NCBI RefSeq assembly: GCF_000787855.1
Contig: NZ_BBPQ01000001.1
Coordinates: forward strand, 246,025 to 310,024
DNA from: Streptacidiphilus anmyonensis
GTDB taxonomy: Bacteria > Actinomycetota > Actinomycetes > Streptomycetales > Streptomycetaceae
Direction: 5' to 3'
DNA: 64,000 bases
Numbering within the stretch: position 1 is the first letter of the stretch; every line of letters begins with the position of its first letter. The position numbers and the translations under genes were made by a program. This document shows positions 26,836-35,277 of this stretch, in pieces. Below the pieces are notes generated by a model that worked only from the letters and a program-made list of their open reading frames with translations, was not told the origin of the DNA and did no database searches.

Positions 26836-27591
26836 ATGCAGAGGGACGGAACGGCAACCGTCGGTGGTGGCGCGGGAGTGGCCCTGCGGTCGAGCTTGCG
26901 TGCCGCCGCGGAGCACGAGTGGGGCGCGCTGGCGCGCGCGATACGCAGCGGCCTGCGCGGGCGCGGCCTCGCGGCGATGCCGCTGACCATCTGCGCCACC
27001 CTCGCCATCCTCGCGTTCCAGGTCTGGCAACAGTCCCCGCGGGGTGCGGCGATCGTCGAGCAGGTGGGCGTGGTCCGCGCCTCGCTTCCTCTCGGTGTCG
27101 CGCTGTCGCGCACGCCCCTGTCGCTCTTCGTGCCCGCGCCCGACCTGCCGGTCTGGGGCGCGGCCCTCCAGGTGTTCCTCGTTTTCGGCATCGCCGAGCT
27201 CACCCTCGGACGCGTACGCACCCTGGCCGTCGGCTACGCGGCCACCCTCGCCGGGACCATGTACACACGCCTCGGCACCTCGATGGGGCCGGACCGCTTC
27301 TTCGGCCTCTCCTACAGCGCCGAGTTCGTCCGGGACACCGGCCCCTCCGTGGCGGTCGTGGCCCTCGCCGTCTGCATCGCCTGGCGCTACCGGGCGCTGG
27401 TGACGGGCGCGCTGGTCGTCGCCTCGATGGTGGCCGAGGCCCTGATCCTGCCGAACATGGCCGGCGCCGAGCATCTCGTCGCCATCCTCACCGCGCTCAC
27501 CGTGGCCCTGGGCGCGGAACTGGTCCAGCGGCAGACGCGCCGCACGACCGCCGCACTCAACGCCGTCCTGCTGGTGCGGCGCCGGATCTGA
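26836..27591 (+). CDS. Rhomboid-like multi-pass membrane protein
   Basis: 251 residues with about six membrane segments (MPLTICATLAILAFQVW, VWGAALQVFLVFGIAELTLG, VRTLAVGYAATLAG, SVAVVALAVCIAW, ALVTGALVVASMVAEALIL, HLVAILTALTVALGAELV). The layout, with a terminal EHLVAILTALTVA helix, recalls rhomboid-like proteins that often follow DUF2156/MprF genes in streptomycetes. The canonical GxSG serine motif is not seen (DTGPSV at the expected place), so proteolytic activity is doubtful. It lies 167 nt after the MprF-like gene, same strand, and may work with it in the membrane. Confidence 0.65.
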   Translation: MQRDGTATVGGGAGVALRSSLRAAAEHEWGALARAIRSGLRGRGLAAMPLTICATLAILAFQVWQQSPRGAAIVEQVGVVRASLPLGVALSRTPLSLFVPAPDLPVWGAALQVFLVFGIAELTLGRVRTLAVGYAATLAGTMYTRLGTSMGPDRFFGLSYSAEFVRDTGPSVAVVALAVCIAWRYRALVTGALVVASMVAEALILPNMAGAEHLVAILTALTVALGAELVQRQTRRTTAALNAVLLVRRRI

Positions 27592-27617
27592 ACGCCGCTC
27601 CGTCGAGGGGCTCCGCC

Positions 27618-27652
27618 GTGGGGAGCGCAGCTCGTCCGGGCGGCCTCCCCAC
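27618..27652. terminator. Bidirectional terminator hairpin
   Basis: Arms GTGGGGAG (27618-27625) and CTCCCCAC (27645-27652) flank a 19-nt loop between the convergent rhomboid-like gene and the LuxR-type regulator gene. Confidence 0.6.
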
Positions 27653-27664
27653 TACCGCCCGAGG

Positions 27665-28456
27665 TCAGGCGTCCGCCGGACCGACGCCCGCTCGGCGCGC
27701 GAGCGCGACGGCCGCCAGCGTCGAGTGGACCCCGAGCTTGCCGAGGACGTTCTGCATGTGCGTGCGCACGGTGTGCGGGGACAGGTAGAGCCGGTCCGCG
27801 ACGGCCTGCCGACCGAGCCCCGCGACCATGCAGCGCAGCACCTGCTTCTCGCGGGGCGTGAGGGTGTCCACCAGCCGCTCGCTCTCGGTCCGGTCCCGGC
27901 GCGCGGCGGTCAGTTCGCGTATGACGCCGGTGAGCAGGCTCGGCGCGAGGTGCGTCTCGTCCCGCATCACGCCGCGGATCACGGCCATCAGCCGTCCGAG
28001 GGAGCTCTCCTTGGCCACCCAGCCGCCCGCCCCGGCCTGCAGCGCGCGCACCGCGCGGTGCGGGTCGTCCGCGGTGGCCAGCACGATCACCCGCAGCTCG
28101 GGATGGGCGGCGCGAGCCCTGGAGATCAGCGCGATTCCGTCGGCGCCGACCGGCCCGGGTGCCGCCGGGGGCTGGGGCGCGGCGCCAGCCGAGCGCCGCT
28201 GGGCGGGCAGGCGGACGGGTCCGCCGAGGACGGGCGCGGGCAATCCGGCGGCACCGGCGCCGACGCCCAGATCCGCGTCGACCAGCATCACCTGGAATCC
28301 GCGCGCCTCCGCCGCGGCACGTTCCAGCGCGCGCTCCGCACCCGCGGCGCTGCCCGCCGCGGCGACCTCCACATCCGGCTCCGCGGCGAGCGCCGTCGCC
28401 AACGCCTCCGCGAAGATCCGGTGGCCGTCGGCCACCAGCACCCTGATCCGCCCCAC
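27665..28456 (-). CDS. LuxR/NarL-type response regulator with an interrupted receiver domain
   Basis: 263 residues from the GTG at 28456 (GGGGGGAGC 7 nt upstream; a longer frame has no receiver sequence). The receiver starts IRVLVADGHRIFAEAL; the phosphoacceptor would be D60 in MLVDADLG. About 40 Pro/Ala/Gly-rich residues (about 63-104) are inserted between this Asp and the usual DG(I) position (GADGIALISRAR). The rest follows the normal pattern (VIVLATADD, GAGGWVAKE). The C-terminal LuxR helix-turn-helix is intact (LTPREKQVLRCMVAGLGRQ, LYLSPHTVRTHMQNVLGKLG). There is no adjacent kinase, so it is an orphan regulator with unknown targets. Confidence 0.85.
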   Translation of the reverse strand: MGRIRVLVADGHRIFAEALATALAAEPDVEVAAAGSAAGAERALERAAAEARGFQVMLVDADLGVGAGAAGLPAPVLGGPVRLPAQRRSAGAAPQPPAAPGPVGADGIALISRARAAHPELRVIVLATADDPHRAVRALQAGAGGWVAKESSLGRLMAVIRGVMRDETHLAPSLLTGVIRELTAARRDRTESERLVDTLTPREKQVLRCMVAGLGRQAVADRLYLSPHTVRTHMQNVLGKLGVHSTLAAVALARRAGVGPADA

Positions 28457-28970
28457 GCCCGCTCCCCCCGACGCAGCACCGCCTCCTCCAGCACCCAGCG
28501 TAGGGTCGCGCCCGCGATGACGCGGCGTTATCACCCGAACGAGCGCGGTCACCGATGCACGCGGGGAGACGGCACCACTCGGGGGGCGCAGAGCCGGACC
28601 GAGCGCCGTGCGGTCCGCCTGGGAGCCCCATGCCACCCCGCAGTGGGCTGACAGCCCTGGTCAGCGGCGGACAGGCCGGTGCGCGGGGACCCGGACGGGG
28701 ACCGCCCGCCACCCCTGCCCGCTGCTCGCGCGGCTCCCCCGCAGGGCGGAGACGAGCCGAGGCGGGACACGAGCAGAGATGAGCAGAGATGGCACCGACA
28801 CCGGTGGAGCGGAGGCGGCGCGGACACCGGTGGAGCGGAGAAGACGCGGACATGGGTGAAACGGGAACGCCAGGCGTGGCCCGGAGCGACCCTGAGTACC
28901 CGGGGTCAGCCGGGACCGGCCGGGATCGGGCGCGTGGGCACGCCCGGTGCACCGGGCGTGCCCACGCGGC
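28457..28970. other. 514-nt intergenic region with short direct repeats and a terminal palindrome
   Basis: Upstream region of the orphan LuxR-type gene and downstream region of the ferredoxin reductase gene. It holds a 17-bp direct repeat, GACACCGGTGGAGCGGA at 28797-28813 and 28823-28839, a duplicated GAGCAGAGAT (28771-28790) and the palindrome at 28931-28968. Reading frames through it have no family-like sequence, so no gene is called. Confidence 0.6.
28931..28968. terminator. 38-bp perfect palindrome, probable terminator of the ferredoxin reductase gene
   Basis: Arms CGCGTGGGCACGCCCGG (28931-28947) and its complement (28952-28968) flank TGCA, giving full twofold symmetry. It begins 2 nt past the leftward stop codon at 28971. 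No T-run follows. Confidence 0.75.
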
Positions 28971-30314
28971 CTACGCGCCCGAGGCGTCGAGCATCTCGTC
29001 GCGGGGCACGATCTTGACGCGCTCCCGGCCTTCCGCAGTACCGAGCTCGCGCTCACGCGCGTCCAGGCGCTGCCAGCCATCCCACGTCGTGAAGCGGACG
29101 CCACGCTCGCGCAGGAACGCGTCCACCGCCTCCGGCTCCGGGAGCGCCGCGGGCGTCAGCTCTCCCCCGGCGTAGTCGGAGAGCAGGGAGGCGACGGTCT
29201 CGTTCGCGTCGCCCTTGGTGTGGCCGATCAGGCCGACCGGGCCGCGCTTGATCCAGCCCGTCACGTACGTGCCCGGCTCGACGCGGCCGGCGTCGTGCGG
29301 CACCGTGCCGGAGTCGGGGTCGAAGGGGAGCTTCGCGAGCTCCTCGGAGTAGTACCCGACGGCCCGGTAGACGGACTGGAGGTCCCACTCCTTGAACCGC
29401 CCCGTGCCGCGGACGTTGCCGCTGCCGTCCAGCTCCGTGCGCTCGGTGCGCAGGCCGACGACGCGCCCGCCCTCGCCCAGCACCTCCACAGGGGACTCGA
29501 AGAAGTGCAGGTAGAGCCGGTGGGGGCGGGTGCCCACATCGCGGATGGCCCAGTTCTCCAGCGTGGAGGCGACCATGTCGGCCTGCTTGTTGCCGCGCCT
29601 GGTCGCGATCGAGCCCTCGTCGTAGTCGATGTCCTCGGGGTCGACGATGACCTCGATGTTCGGCGAGTGGTCGAGCTCGCGCAGCTCCATCGGACTGAAC
29701 TTCGCCTGCGCCGGACCCCGGCGGCCGAAGACGTGGATCTCCTTGGCGGCGTTCTGCTTCAGGCCCTCGTGGACGTTGGCCGGGATCTCCGTCGGCAGCA
29801 GTTCGTCCGCCGTCTTCGCCAGGATGCGCGCCACGTCCAGAGCCACGTTGCCGACCCCGAGCACGGCGACCTTCTCCGCCGTGAGCGGCCAGGTGCGCGG
29901 GACGTCCGGGTGACCGTCGTACCAGAACACGAAGTCGGCCGCGCCGTAGGAGCCTTCGAGCTCGATGCCGGGTATGCCCAGGTCGCGGTCGGCATTGGCG
30001 CCGGTGGCGAAGATCACCGCGTCGTAGAACCGGTGCAGTTCGTCGAGGGTGAGGTCGTTCGGGTAGTCGACGTTGCCGAAGAGGCGGATCTGCGGCTTGT
30101 CCATCACCTGGTGCAGGGCGGTGATGATGCCCTTGATCCTGGGGTGGTCGGGCGCGACACCGTAGCGGATCAGGCCGAAGGGGGCCGGCATGCGCTCGAA
30201 GACGTCGACGGACACGCCCGGGTCCTGCGCCACGTCCGACTTGAGCAGGGCGTCGGCGGCGTAGATGCCGGCGGGACCGGACCCGACGACGGCGACCCGG
30301 AGAGTGCGTGTCAT
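28971..30314 (-). CDS. Ferredoxin/NADP+ reductase, FprA type (adrenodoxin-reductase family)
   Basis: 447 residues, ATG at 30314 with AAGGAG upstream. FAD-binding Rossmann motif RVAVVGSGPAGIYAADALL (residues 5-23), FERMPAPFGLIRYGVAPDHP, ATGANADRDLGIPG, NADP-binding VAVLGVGNVALDVARIL, and the C-terminal FAD contact TGWIKRGPVGLIGHTKGDA. It transfers electrons between NADPH and ferredoxin, feeding P450s or iron-sulfur enzymes. Monocistronic, ending at a 38-bp palindrome. A possible iron box lies 60 nt upstream. Confidence 0.93.
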   Translation of the reverse strand: MTRTLRVAVVGSGPAGIYAADALLKSDVAQDPGVSVDVFERMPAPFGLIRYGVAPDHPRIKGIITALHQVMDKPQIRLFGNVDYPNDLTLDELHRFYDAVIFATGANADRDLGIPGIELEGSYGAADFVFWYDGHPDVPRTWPLTAEKVAVLGVGNVALDVARILAKTADELLPTEIPANVHEGLKQNAAKEIHVFGRRGPAQAKFSPMELRELDHSPNIEVIVDPEDIDYDEGSIATRRGNKQADMVASTLENWAIRDVGTRPHRLYLHFFESPVEVLGEGGRVVGLRTERTELDGSGNVRGTGRFKEWDLQSVYRAVGYYSEELAKLPFDPDSGTVPHDAGRVEPGTYVTGWIKRGPVGLIGHTKGDANETVASLLSDYAGGELTPAALPEPEAVDAFLRERGVRFTTWDGWQRLDARERELGTAEGRERVKIVPRDEMLDASGA

Positions 30315-30373
30315 GGAAGAGGACTCCTTGGAGCGACAGGACGACTGACGAGCGGAGGGCGGCGAGGCTACCT

Positions 30374-30387
30374 GGTAAGGCAACCCT
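30374..30387. promoter_or_regulatory. Possible iron box (DtxR/DmdR-type site) upstream of the ferredoxin reductase
   Basis: GGTAAGGCAACCCT matches the core GGTTAGGCTAACCT of the DtxR/DmdR/IdeR consensus at 11 of 14 positions and lies 60 nt upstream of the start codon. An additional CATAAG/CTTATG inverted repeat sits at 30432-30448. Both are read by eye only. Confidence 0.35.
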
Positions 30388-30472
30388 CACCTCCGCCAGC
30401 CTGCCACAGTAGTCAGTCCTGCTTTATGACCCCATAAGCCCGACTTATGTGTAGCCCCCGCCCCGACTGCCC

Positions 30473-31645
30473 CTACCGCATGCGTCGCGCGCCGGGTGCG
30501 GGCGTCGCGGTGAAGAACGCGGGGGCGTTCCAGCTCTCCTGGGCCGCGTAGGCGGCCGCAATCGCCGCGGTGATGCCGGGCACCAGAGCGGGTTCGGTCA
30601 GCACGATCACGCAGCCGCCGAAACCGCCGCCCGTCTGCCGCGCCCCGAGGGCGCCCGCGACGAGCGCGGTGTCGACCGCGGTGTCGGACTGTGCGCAGGA
30701 GATCGCGAAGTCGTCGCGCTGCGAGGCGTGCCCGGCCGTCAGGACGGGGCCGAGGGCACGCAGCCCGCCCTCGTCGAGCAGTCGGACGGCCTCCAGCACC
30801 CGCGCGTTCTCGGTGACGACGTGTCGGGTGAGGCGGCGCAGTTCCTCCTCGGGGAGCCGGTCGAGCAGGGCGTCCAGGTCGGGGCCCGAGGCCGCCTCCA
30901 CATCGCGCAGCGCCTTGACGCCCAGCAGGTCCGCGGAGCGTTCACAGCCCTCACGGCGCTGCCGGTAGGCGCCGTCCGCGTGGCCGTGCTCGACGCGGGT
31001 GTCCACGACGAGCAGCACCAGCCCGGCGGCGGCGAGGTCCAGGGGGACCTGCCGCTGCGACATGTCCCGGGTGTCCAGGAAGAGGGCCGCACCCTCGGCG
31101 CAGCACAGGGAGGCCGTCTGGTCCATCACACCGACGGGGGCGCCGACGTAGTCGTTCTCGGCGCGCTGGGCGAGCCTGGCGAGGCTGGGCCGGTCGATGC
31201 CGAGGCCGAGCAGCTCGTCGCAGGCGAGCAGCACCGCGCACTGCAACGCGGCGGAGGAGGAGAGCCCGGCCCCGAACGGCACGTCGCTGTCGAGGTGCAG
31301 GTCGATGCCGGGGACGGCGTGCCCGCCCTCACGCAGCACCCACAGGGCGCCCGCGGGATAGGCGGCCCAGCCGGCGACGGAGCCGGGTGCGAGCGATTCC
31401 ACTGTGAACTCGACCACGGAGCCGCCGCCTTGTGAACTGTGCACCCGCACCACGCCGTCGTCACGCCTGGCCACGGCGACGCGGGCCGCGTGCGGCAGGG
31501 CGACCGGCAGCACGAAGCCGTCGTTGTAGTCGGTGTGCTCGCCGATCAGGTTGATCCGTCCCGGCGCCTGCCACACGCCCTCGGGCTCCCGCCCGTACAG
31601 CGCGGCGAACTCCTCGGCGACCACGGCGGCGTGCGGCTGGTTCAC
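30473..31645 (-). CDS. galK: Galactokinase
   Basis: 390 residues, GTG start at 31645. First Leloir step: ATP-dependent phosphorylation of galactose. GHMP-kinase signatures: GRINLIGEHTDYNDGFVLP (galactokinase box), PFGAGLSSSAALQ (ATP loop), GVMDQTASL with the catalytic Asp region, and RQTGGGFGGCVI near the end. Third gene of galTEK, separated from galE by a 143-nt repeat-rich spacer. Confidence 0.97.
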   Translation of the reverse strand: MNQPHAAVVAEEFAALYGREPEGVWQAPGRINLIGEHTDYNDGFVLPVALPHAARVAVARRDDGVVRVHSSQGGGSVVEFTVESLAPGSVAGWAAYPAGALWVLREGGHAVPGIDLHLDSDVPFGAGLSSSAALQCAVLLACDELLGLGIDRPSLARLAQRAENDYVGAPVGVMDQTASLCCAEGAALFLDTRDMSQRQVPLDLAAAGLVLLVVDTRVEHGHADGAYRQRREGCERSADLLGVKALRDVEAASGPDLDALLDRLPEEELRRLTRHVVTENARVLEAVRLLDEGGLRALGPVLTAGHASQRDDFAISCAQSDTAVDTALVAGALGARQTGGGFGGCVIVLTEPALVPGITAAIAAAYAAQESWNAPAFFTATPAPGARRMR

Positions 31646-31788
31646 GGGCGGCTCTCCTACCTCTGCGGCTTCGGGTGGTGCGGGCGACTGCGGGCGCTGC
31701 GGGTGCTGCGGGTGCTCCCGAGGGTGCCGGTGCTTCGGGTGCTGCGGGTGCTCCCGATGCTGCGGGTGCCGCCTGGGCGCCGGCAGGG
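31646..31788. repeat. galE-galK spacer with degenerate GCTGCGGGTGCT-type repeats
   Basis: The 143-nt spacer contains several imperfect copies of CGGGTGCTGCGGGTGCTCCCGA-like units (about 31677-31768). In an otherwise compact operon such a spacer is unusual. No gene or strong hairpin is seen; the repeats look slippage-derived. Confidence 0.6.
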
Positions 31789-32805
31789 TCAGGGGTGCTG
31801 CGGTGCGGTGGAGGCTCCCGCGGCCTCCGGCCGGGGGAGCTCCTGCTCGCCCGCCAGGGAGAGCGCGAACTCCCAGGCGTCGGCGACGATGCCGTCCAGG
31901 TCGGCACGGCGCGGACGCCAGCCGAGGGTCTCGTGCGCGCGCTCGGCGGAGGCCACCAGCACGGCCGGGTCGCCCGGGCGGCGCTCGGCGGTGACGGCCT
32001 GGATCTCACGGCCCGTCACGCGGCGCACGGCCTCGATGACCTCGCGCACCGAGAAGCCGTTGCCGTTGCCGAGGTTGCAGATCAGGTGCCGGCCCGGCGC
32101 CGCGGCGTCGAGGGCGAGCAGGTGGGCGTCGGCCAGGTCGGCGACGTGGATGTAGTCGCGCACGCAGGTGCCGTCCGGGGTCGGGTAGTCCTCACCGAAG
32201 ACGGAGATGTGCGGGCGGCGGCCCAGCGCCGCCTGGATGACCAGCGGGATGAGGTGCGTCTCGGGGTCGTGCCGCTCGCCCTGGCGGCCGTAGGCGCCCG
32301 CCACGTTGAAGTAGCGCAGCGAGACCGCGGCCAGGCCGTGGGCGTTCGCCTCACTGGTGATCATGTGGTCCACGGCGAGCTTGCTCGCCCCGTACGGGTT
32401 GGTCGGGCTGGTCGGCGCGGTCTCGAGGATCGGCGTCGTCGCGGGCTCGCCGTAGACGGCGGCGGTGGAGGAGAAGACCAGGCGGCGCACGCCCGCCTTG
32501 CGCATCGCGGTCAGCAGCTCCAGCGAGCCGGCCACGTTGTTGCGCCAGTACTTCTCCGGGTCGGCGACGGATTCGCCGACCTGGGAGCTGGCCGCGAAGT
32601 GGAGGACTCCGTCGAAGGAGCCGTCCAGCACCTCGGCGGCGTCCTGGACGCGGCCCTGCACGAAGGTCGCCCCGGCCGGCACCGACTCGCGGAAGCCGGT
32701 CGACAGGTCGTCCAGGACGACGACCTCGTGGCCGGCCTCGAGAAGGTGCGCCGCGACGACGCCGCCGACGTAGCCGGCGCCACCGGTGACCAGGTACTGA
32801 CTCAT
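31789..32805 (-). CDS. galE: UDP-glucose 4-epimerase
   Basis: 338 residues. Extended short-chain dehydrogenase: NAD-binding [20 protein letters not shown] (residues 4-23), active-site YxxxK in [12 protein letters not shown], and VCNLGNG-like [15 protein letters not shown]. It interconverts UDP-galactose and UDP-glucose. Its start overlaps the galT stop by 4 nt (ATGA), so the two are translationally coupled. Confidence 0.97.
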   Translation of the reverse strand: MSQYLVTGGAGYVGGVVAAHLLEAGHEVVVLDDLSTGFRESVPAGATFVQGRVQDAAEVLDGSFDGVLHFAASSQVGESVADPEKYWRNNVAGSLELLTAMRKAGVRRLVFSSTAAVYGEPATTPILETAPTSPTNPYGASKLAVDHMITSEANAHGLAAVSLRYFNVAGAYGRQGERHDPETHLIPLVIQAALGRRPHISVFGEDYPTPDGTCVRDYIHVADLADAHLLALDAAAPGRHLICNLGNGNGFSVREVIEAVRRVTGREIQAVTAERRPGDPAVLVASAERAHETLGWRPRRADLDGIVADAWEFALSLAGEQELPRPEAAGASTAPQHP

Positions 32806-33944
32806 GCCTTGACCTCCCGCAGGCGTCGCGCTGCGTTCTCGGGCGCGACGTCGTTGATGAACACGTCCATGCCGGACTCTGAACCGGCCAGGAACTTGAG
32901 CTTCCCTACGGTACGACGGATGGTGAAGAGCTCCATGTGGAGCGCCAGCTCGTCGGCGCCCTGGGCGCGGTCCGCACCGCGCCGCACCGGGGCCTGGTGC
33001 CAGGCCGCGATGTACGGCGTCCTGCTGGACGCCTTGGGCGTGCTGTTGACGCCGTCCACGGCTTCGTCCGCTGTGAACAGCAGATCGAAGCGCTGCAGCA
33101 GGTCGAGGTAGAGGTGGGCGAACTCGGTGCGCTCCGCCTCGTCGAGCGCGAGCAGGTCCGCGACCCGGCGGTTGGGATACACATGCACCTCATAGGGCCA
33201 GTGGGCGGCGAACGGCACGAAAGCGGTCCAGTGCTCGCCGGCCACGACGATCCGCTCGCCGCTCCGGCGCTCGGCCTCCAACTGGTCCTCGAAGAGGTTC
33301 CGGCCGGTACGGACGCGATGGGCGACGGCCGCGGCGATCATCCGCTCGGTGCGGGGGGTGACGAAGGGGTAGGCGTAGATCTGCCCGTGCGAGTGCTCCA
33401 GGGTGACGCCGATCTCCACACCGCGGTTCTCGAAGCAGAAGACCTGCTCGACGTCGGGGAGTGTGGACAGCTCGGCGGTGCGGTCCGTCCACGCCTCCAG
33501 CACGGTGCCGACCTGACGCGGACTGAGGTCGGCGAAGGAGGCGTCGTGTTCGGGGGTGAAGCAGACCACCTCGCACCGTCCGGCGGCGGGGCGGATCGCG
33601 TGCGGCGGGGCCGCGCTCACCTGCTCGGGGTGCGGGTGCGCGGCGAGCGACGGGAAGCGGTTCTCGAAGACGACGACCTCGTAGTCGGATTCGGGGATCT
33701 CGCTCAGCCGCCCGTCCCGCGAGGGGCAGAGCGGGCACTCGTCCGCCGGCGGGTGGTAGATCCGGCCCTGCCGGTGCGCGGCGATGACCACCCACTCGTC
33801 GAGCACGGGGTCGTGGCGCAGTTCGGAGAGGGTCTCACTGTGGGGCAGCGGCCGCTGGTCCTGGGCGCTGCGGACGGCGTCGTCACGGGAGTCGTAGTAG
33901 ATCAACTCACGGCCGTCGGCCAGTCGCGTGCTGGTCTTCTTCAC
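32802..33944 (-). CDS. galT: Galactose-1-phosphate uridylyltransferase
   Basis: 380 residues from the GTG at 33944 (TTGGAG 9 nt upstream). It exchanges UMP between UDP-glucose and galactose-1-phosphate. Seen: zinc-ligand pair [19 protein letters not shown], the catalytic HxH in [13 protein letters not shown], and [16 protein letters not shown]. First gene of galTEK. A longer in-frame start at 34037 would place the promoter inside the gene and was not used. Confidence 0.95.
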   Translation of the reverse strand: MKKTSTRLADGRELIYYDSRDDAVRSAQDQRPLPHSETLSELRHDPVLDEWVVIAAHRQGRIYHPPADECPLCPSRDGRLSEIPESDYEVVVFENRFPSLAAHPHPEQVSAAPPHAIRPAAGRCEVVCFTPEHDASFADLSPRQVGTVLEAWTDRTAELSTLPDVEQVFCFENRGVEIGVTLEHSHGQIYAYPFVTPRTERMIAAAVAHRVRTGRNLFEDQLEAERRSGERIVVAGEHWTAFVPFAAHWPYEVHVYPNRRVADLLALDEAERTEFAHLYLDLLQRFDLLFTADEAVDGVNSTPKASSRTPYIAAWHQAPVRRGADRAQGADELALHMELFTIRRTVGKLKFLAGSESGMDVFINDVAPENAARRLREVKA

Positions 33945-33998
33945 TACGGGAATCTCCAAGGTCGGCCTCGCTCGCAGACGTTCAAGCTCGCTCGGTTC

Positions 33999-34030
33999 AA
34001 CATAATCGAACATAAACAAGCAGCAGTCAA
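33999..34030 (-). promoter_or_regulatory. Probable galTEK promoter and TATGTT direct repeats
   Basis: Read leftward, TTGACT (34025-34030) is a good -35; TATGTT occurs twice (34009-34014 and 33999-34004) within TATGTTCGATTATGTTGAA, 10 bp apart. The best -10 is ATTATG at 34001-34006 with an 18-bp spacer. Ten-bp-spaced direct repeats overlapping the -10 suggest an operator for a DeoR-type gal repressor. Another TGTTCG direct repeat lies at 34101-34116. Confidence 0.5.
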
Positions 34031-34127
34031 CAGGCATGCGCGACGTTCATGGCACAACTGAGCAGCAGGCATCGTCAGGCCCCCGCGAATCGGATGGCAC
34101 TGTTCGGAAGTGTTCGTTTTCGCCGAC

Positions 34128-34802
34128 TCAGTCGGCGGTGCGTCCCACCTGCTCCAGCAGGCCGGTCCGGGCCGCGACGGCCGCGGCCTCCAGTCGCGTC
34201 CGCGCCCCGAGCTTCACCAGCACGCGCTGGACGTGGGTACGCGCGGTGCTCGGCGCGATCCGCATGCCCTCGGCGATCTCCTGGGTGTCCTGCCCGTCGG
34301 CAATCCGCGCCAGCACCTCGGCCTCGCGCCGGGTCAGCAGCCGAAGCAGGCGCAGCGCCTCGTCGTCCGGCTCGGCCGACGGTCGCAGCAGCTGGTCGAA
34401 CGAGGCCCGCAGCAGCTCCGGGGAGACCGCCGCCTCCCCCGCGCGGACGCGCCCGAGCGCGCGCTCCACGACCTCGATGCGCTCGTCCTGCCGCACGTAC
34501 CCGGCCGCGCCGGCGGCGAACGCCGCGGCCACCCCCGCGAGGTGGTCCACATTGCCCATCACCACGACCGAGACCTCGGGCCGCTCCCGCCGGATCCGCC
34601 GGATCGCGTCGAACGCCGCGCCGTCCTCCGGCCGTGCCACACCCAGCAGACACGCCTCCGGCCGCCGGCTCACCACGAGGTCAGCGGCGACCCCGGTCGG
34701 CGTCCCGACGGCCAACACCCGGTGTCCACGCAACTGCAGGGCGGCCGCCAGTGCCTCCGCGAGTAACCGGTGGTCGTCCACGACCACGAGCCGAACACCC
34801 AC
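34128..34802 (-). CDS. LuxR/NarL-type regulator with a degenerate receiver domain
   Basis: 224 residues from the GTG at 34802 (GGAGGG 5 nt upstream). The receiver begins VRLVVVDDHRLLAEAL, but the phosphoacceptor Asp is replaced by G54 (ACLLGVARPEDG), the switch Thr/Ser position reads VVVMGNVD and the conserved Lys is Arg (GYVRQDE). The C-terminal LuxR helix-turn-helix is intact (LTRREAEVLARIADGQDTQ, GMRIAPSTARTHVQRVLVKL). It is therefore probably controlled by ligand, protein contact or level rather than phosphorylation. It lies upstream of galTEK on the same strand, 183 nt apart; a link to gal control is possible but unproven. Confidence 0.85.
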   Translation of the reverse strand: MGVRLVVVDDHRLLAEALAAALQLRGHRVLAVGTPTGVAADLVVSRRPEACLLGVARPEDGAAFDAIRRIRRERPEVSVVVMGNVDHLAGVAAAFAAGAAGYVRQDERIEVVERALGRVRAGEAAVSPELLRASFDQLLRPSAEPDDEALRLLRLLTRREAEVLARIADGQDTQEIAEGMRIAPSTARTHVQRVLVKLGARTRLEAAAVAARTGLLEQVGRTAD

Positions 34803-34923
34803 AGCGCCCTCCGCCCTCCCCTGGCACGATGTGTGACGAACCATCACAACGCATTCTGCCTGCGGATCGCTACAGCGCAGCCCTCGTTCGGGGGATCATT
34901 TCGGGAACTCCCGCGAAAACGCC

Positions 34924-34958
34924 GAAGGCCCGCATCCGAACACCGGATACGGGCCTTC
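34924..34958 (-). terminator. Rho-independent terminator of tRNA-Thr
   Basis: Arms GAAGGCCCG-ATCCG and CGGAT-CGGGCCTTC, with one bulge on each side and a 5-nt loop, lie just downstream of tRNA-Thr in the leftward direction. TTTT follows shortly after (34915-34918 read on the minus strand). Confidence 0.75.
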
Positions 34959-34964
34959 CTGGCG

Positions 34965-35037
34965 AGCCCCCATGCGGAATCGAACCGCAGACCTTCTCCT
35001 TACCATGGAGACGCTCTACCGACTGAGCTATAGGGGC
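34965..35037 (-). tRNA. tRNA-Thr (anticodon GGT)
   Basis: 73 nt. Acceptor GCCCCTA/TGGGGGC with a G-T-type mismatch tolerated at the seventh pair, D-arm AGCTCAGTCGGTAGAGC, anticodon arm TCTCC-ATGGTAA-GGAGA with GGT, variable AGGTC, T-arm GCGGTTCGATTCCGC. Discriminator T, no encoded CCA. Confidence 0.95.
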
Positions 35038-35277
35038 GAACGAGGAAGACCATACCTGGTCAGCGGCCGGATGGGAAATCCGCGATCTTCGGCCGGTGCC
35101 GTGCCCGCCTCCGGGCCCGCCGACGATCCGGATGTCCGGATCCGTCGCCACGGGCCGAGCACGCCGGCTGACGGGCCATCGGCTACGACCTGCGTCGACA
35201 CCGGACGGCAGGCACCTGTCCGACCTGCTCATATGCGGCTGTGTACACTTCAAGGCCCAAATGACCAAGGGGGGGCG

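Noticed and set aside
28760-28850. Clustered repeats resembling a small CRISPR array
   Set aside because: Only two 17-bp copies 26 bp apart, with unequal flanks and no cas genes; ordinary direct repeats.
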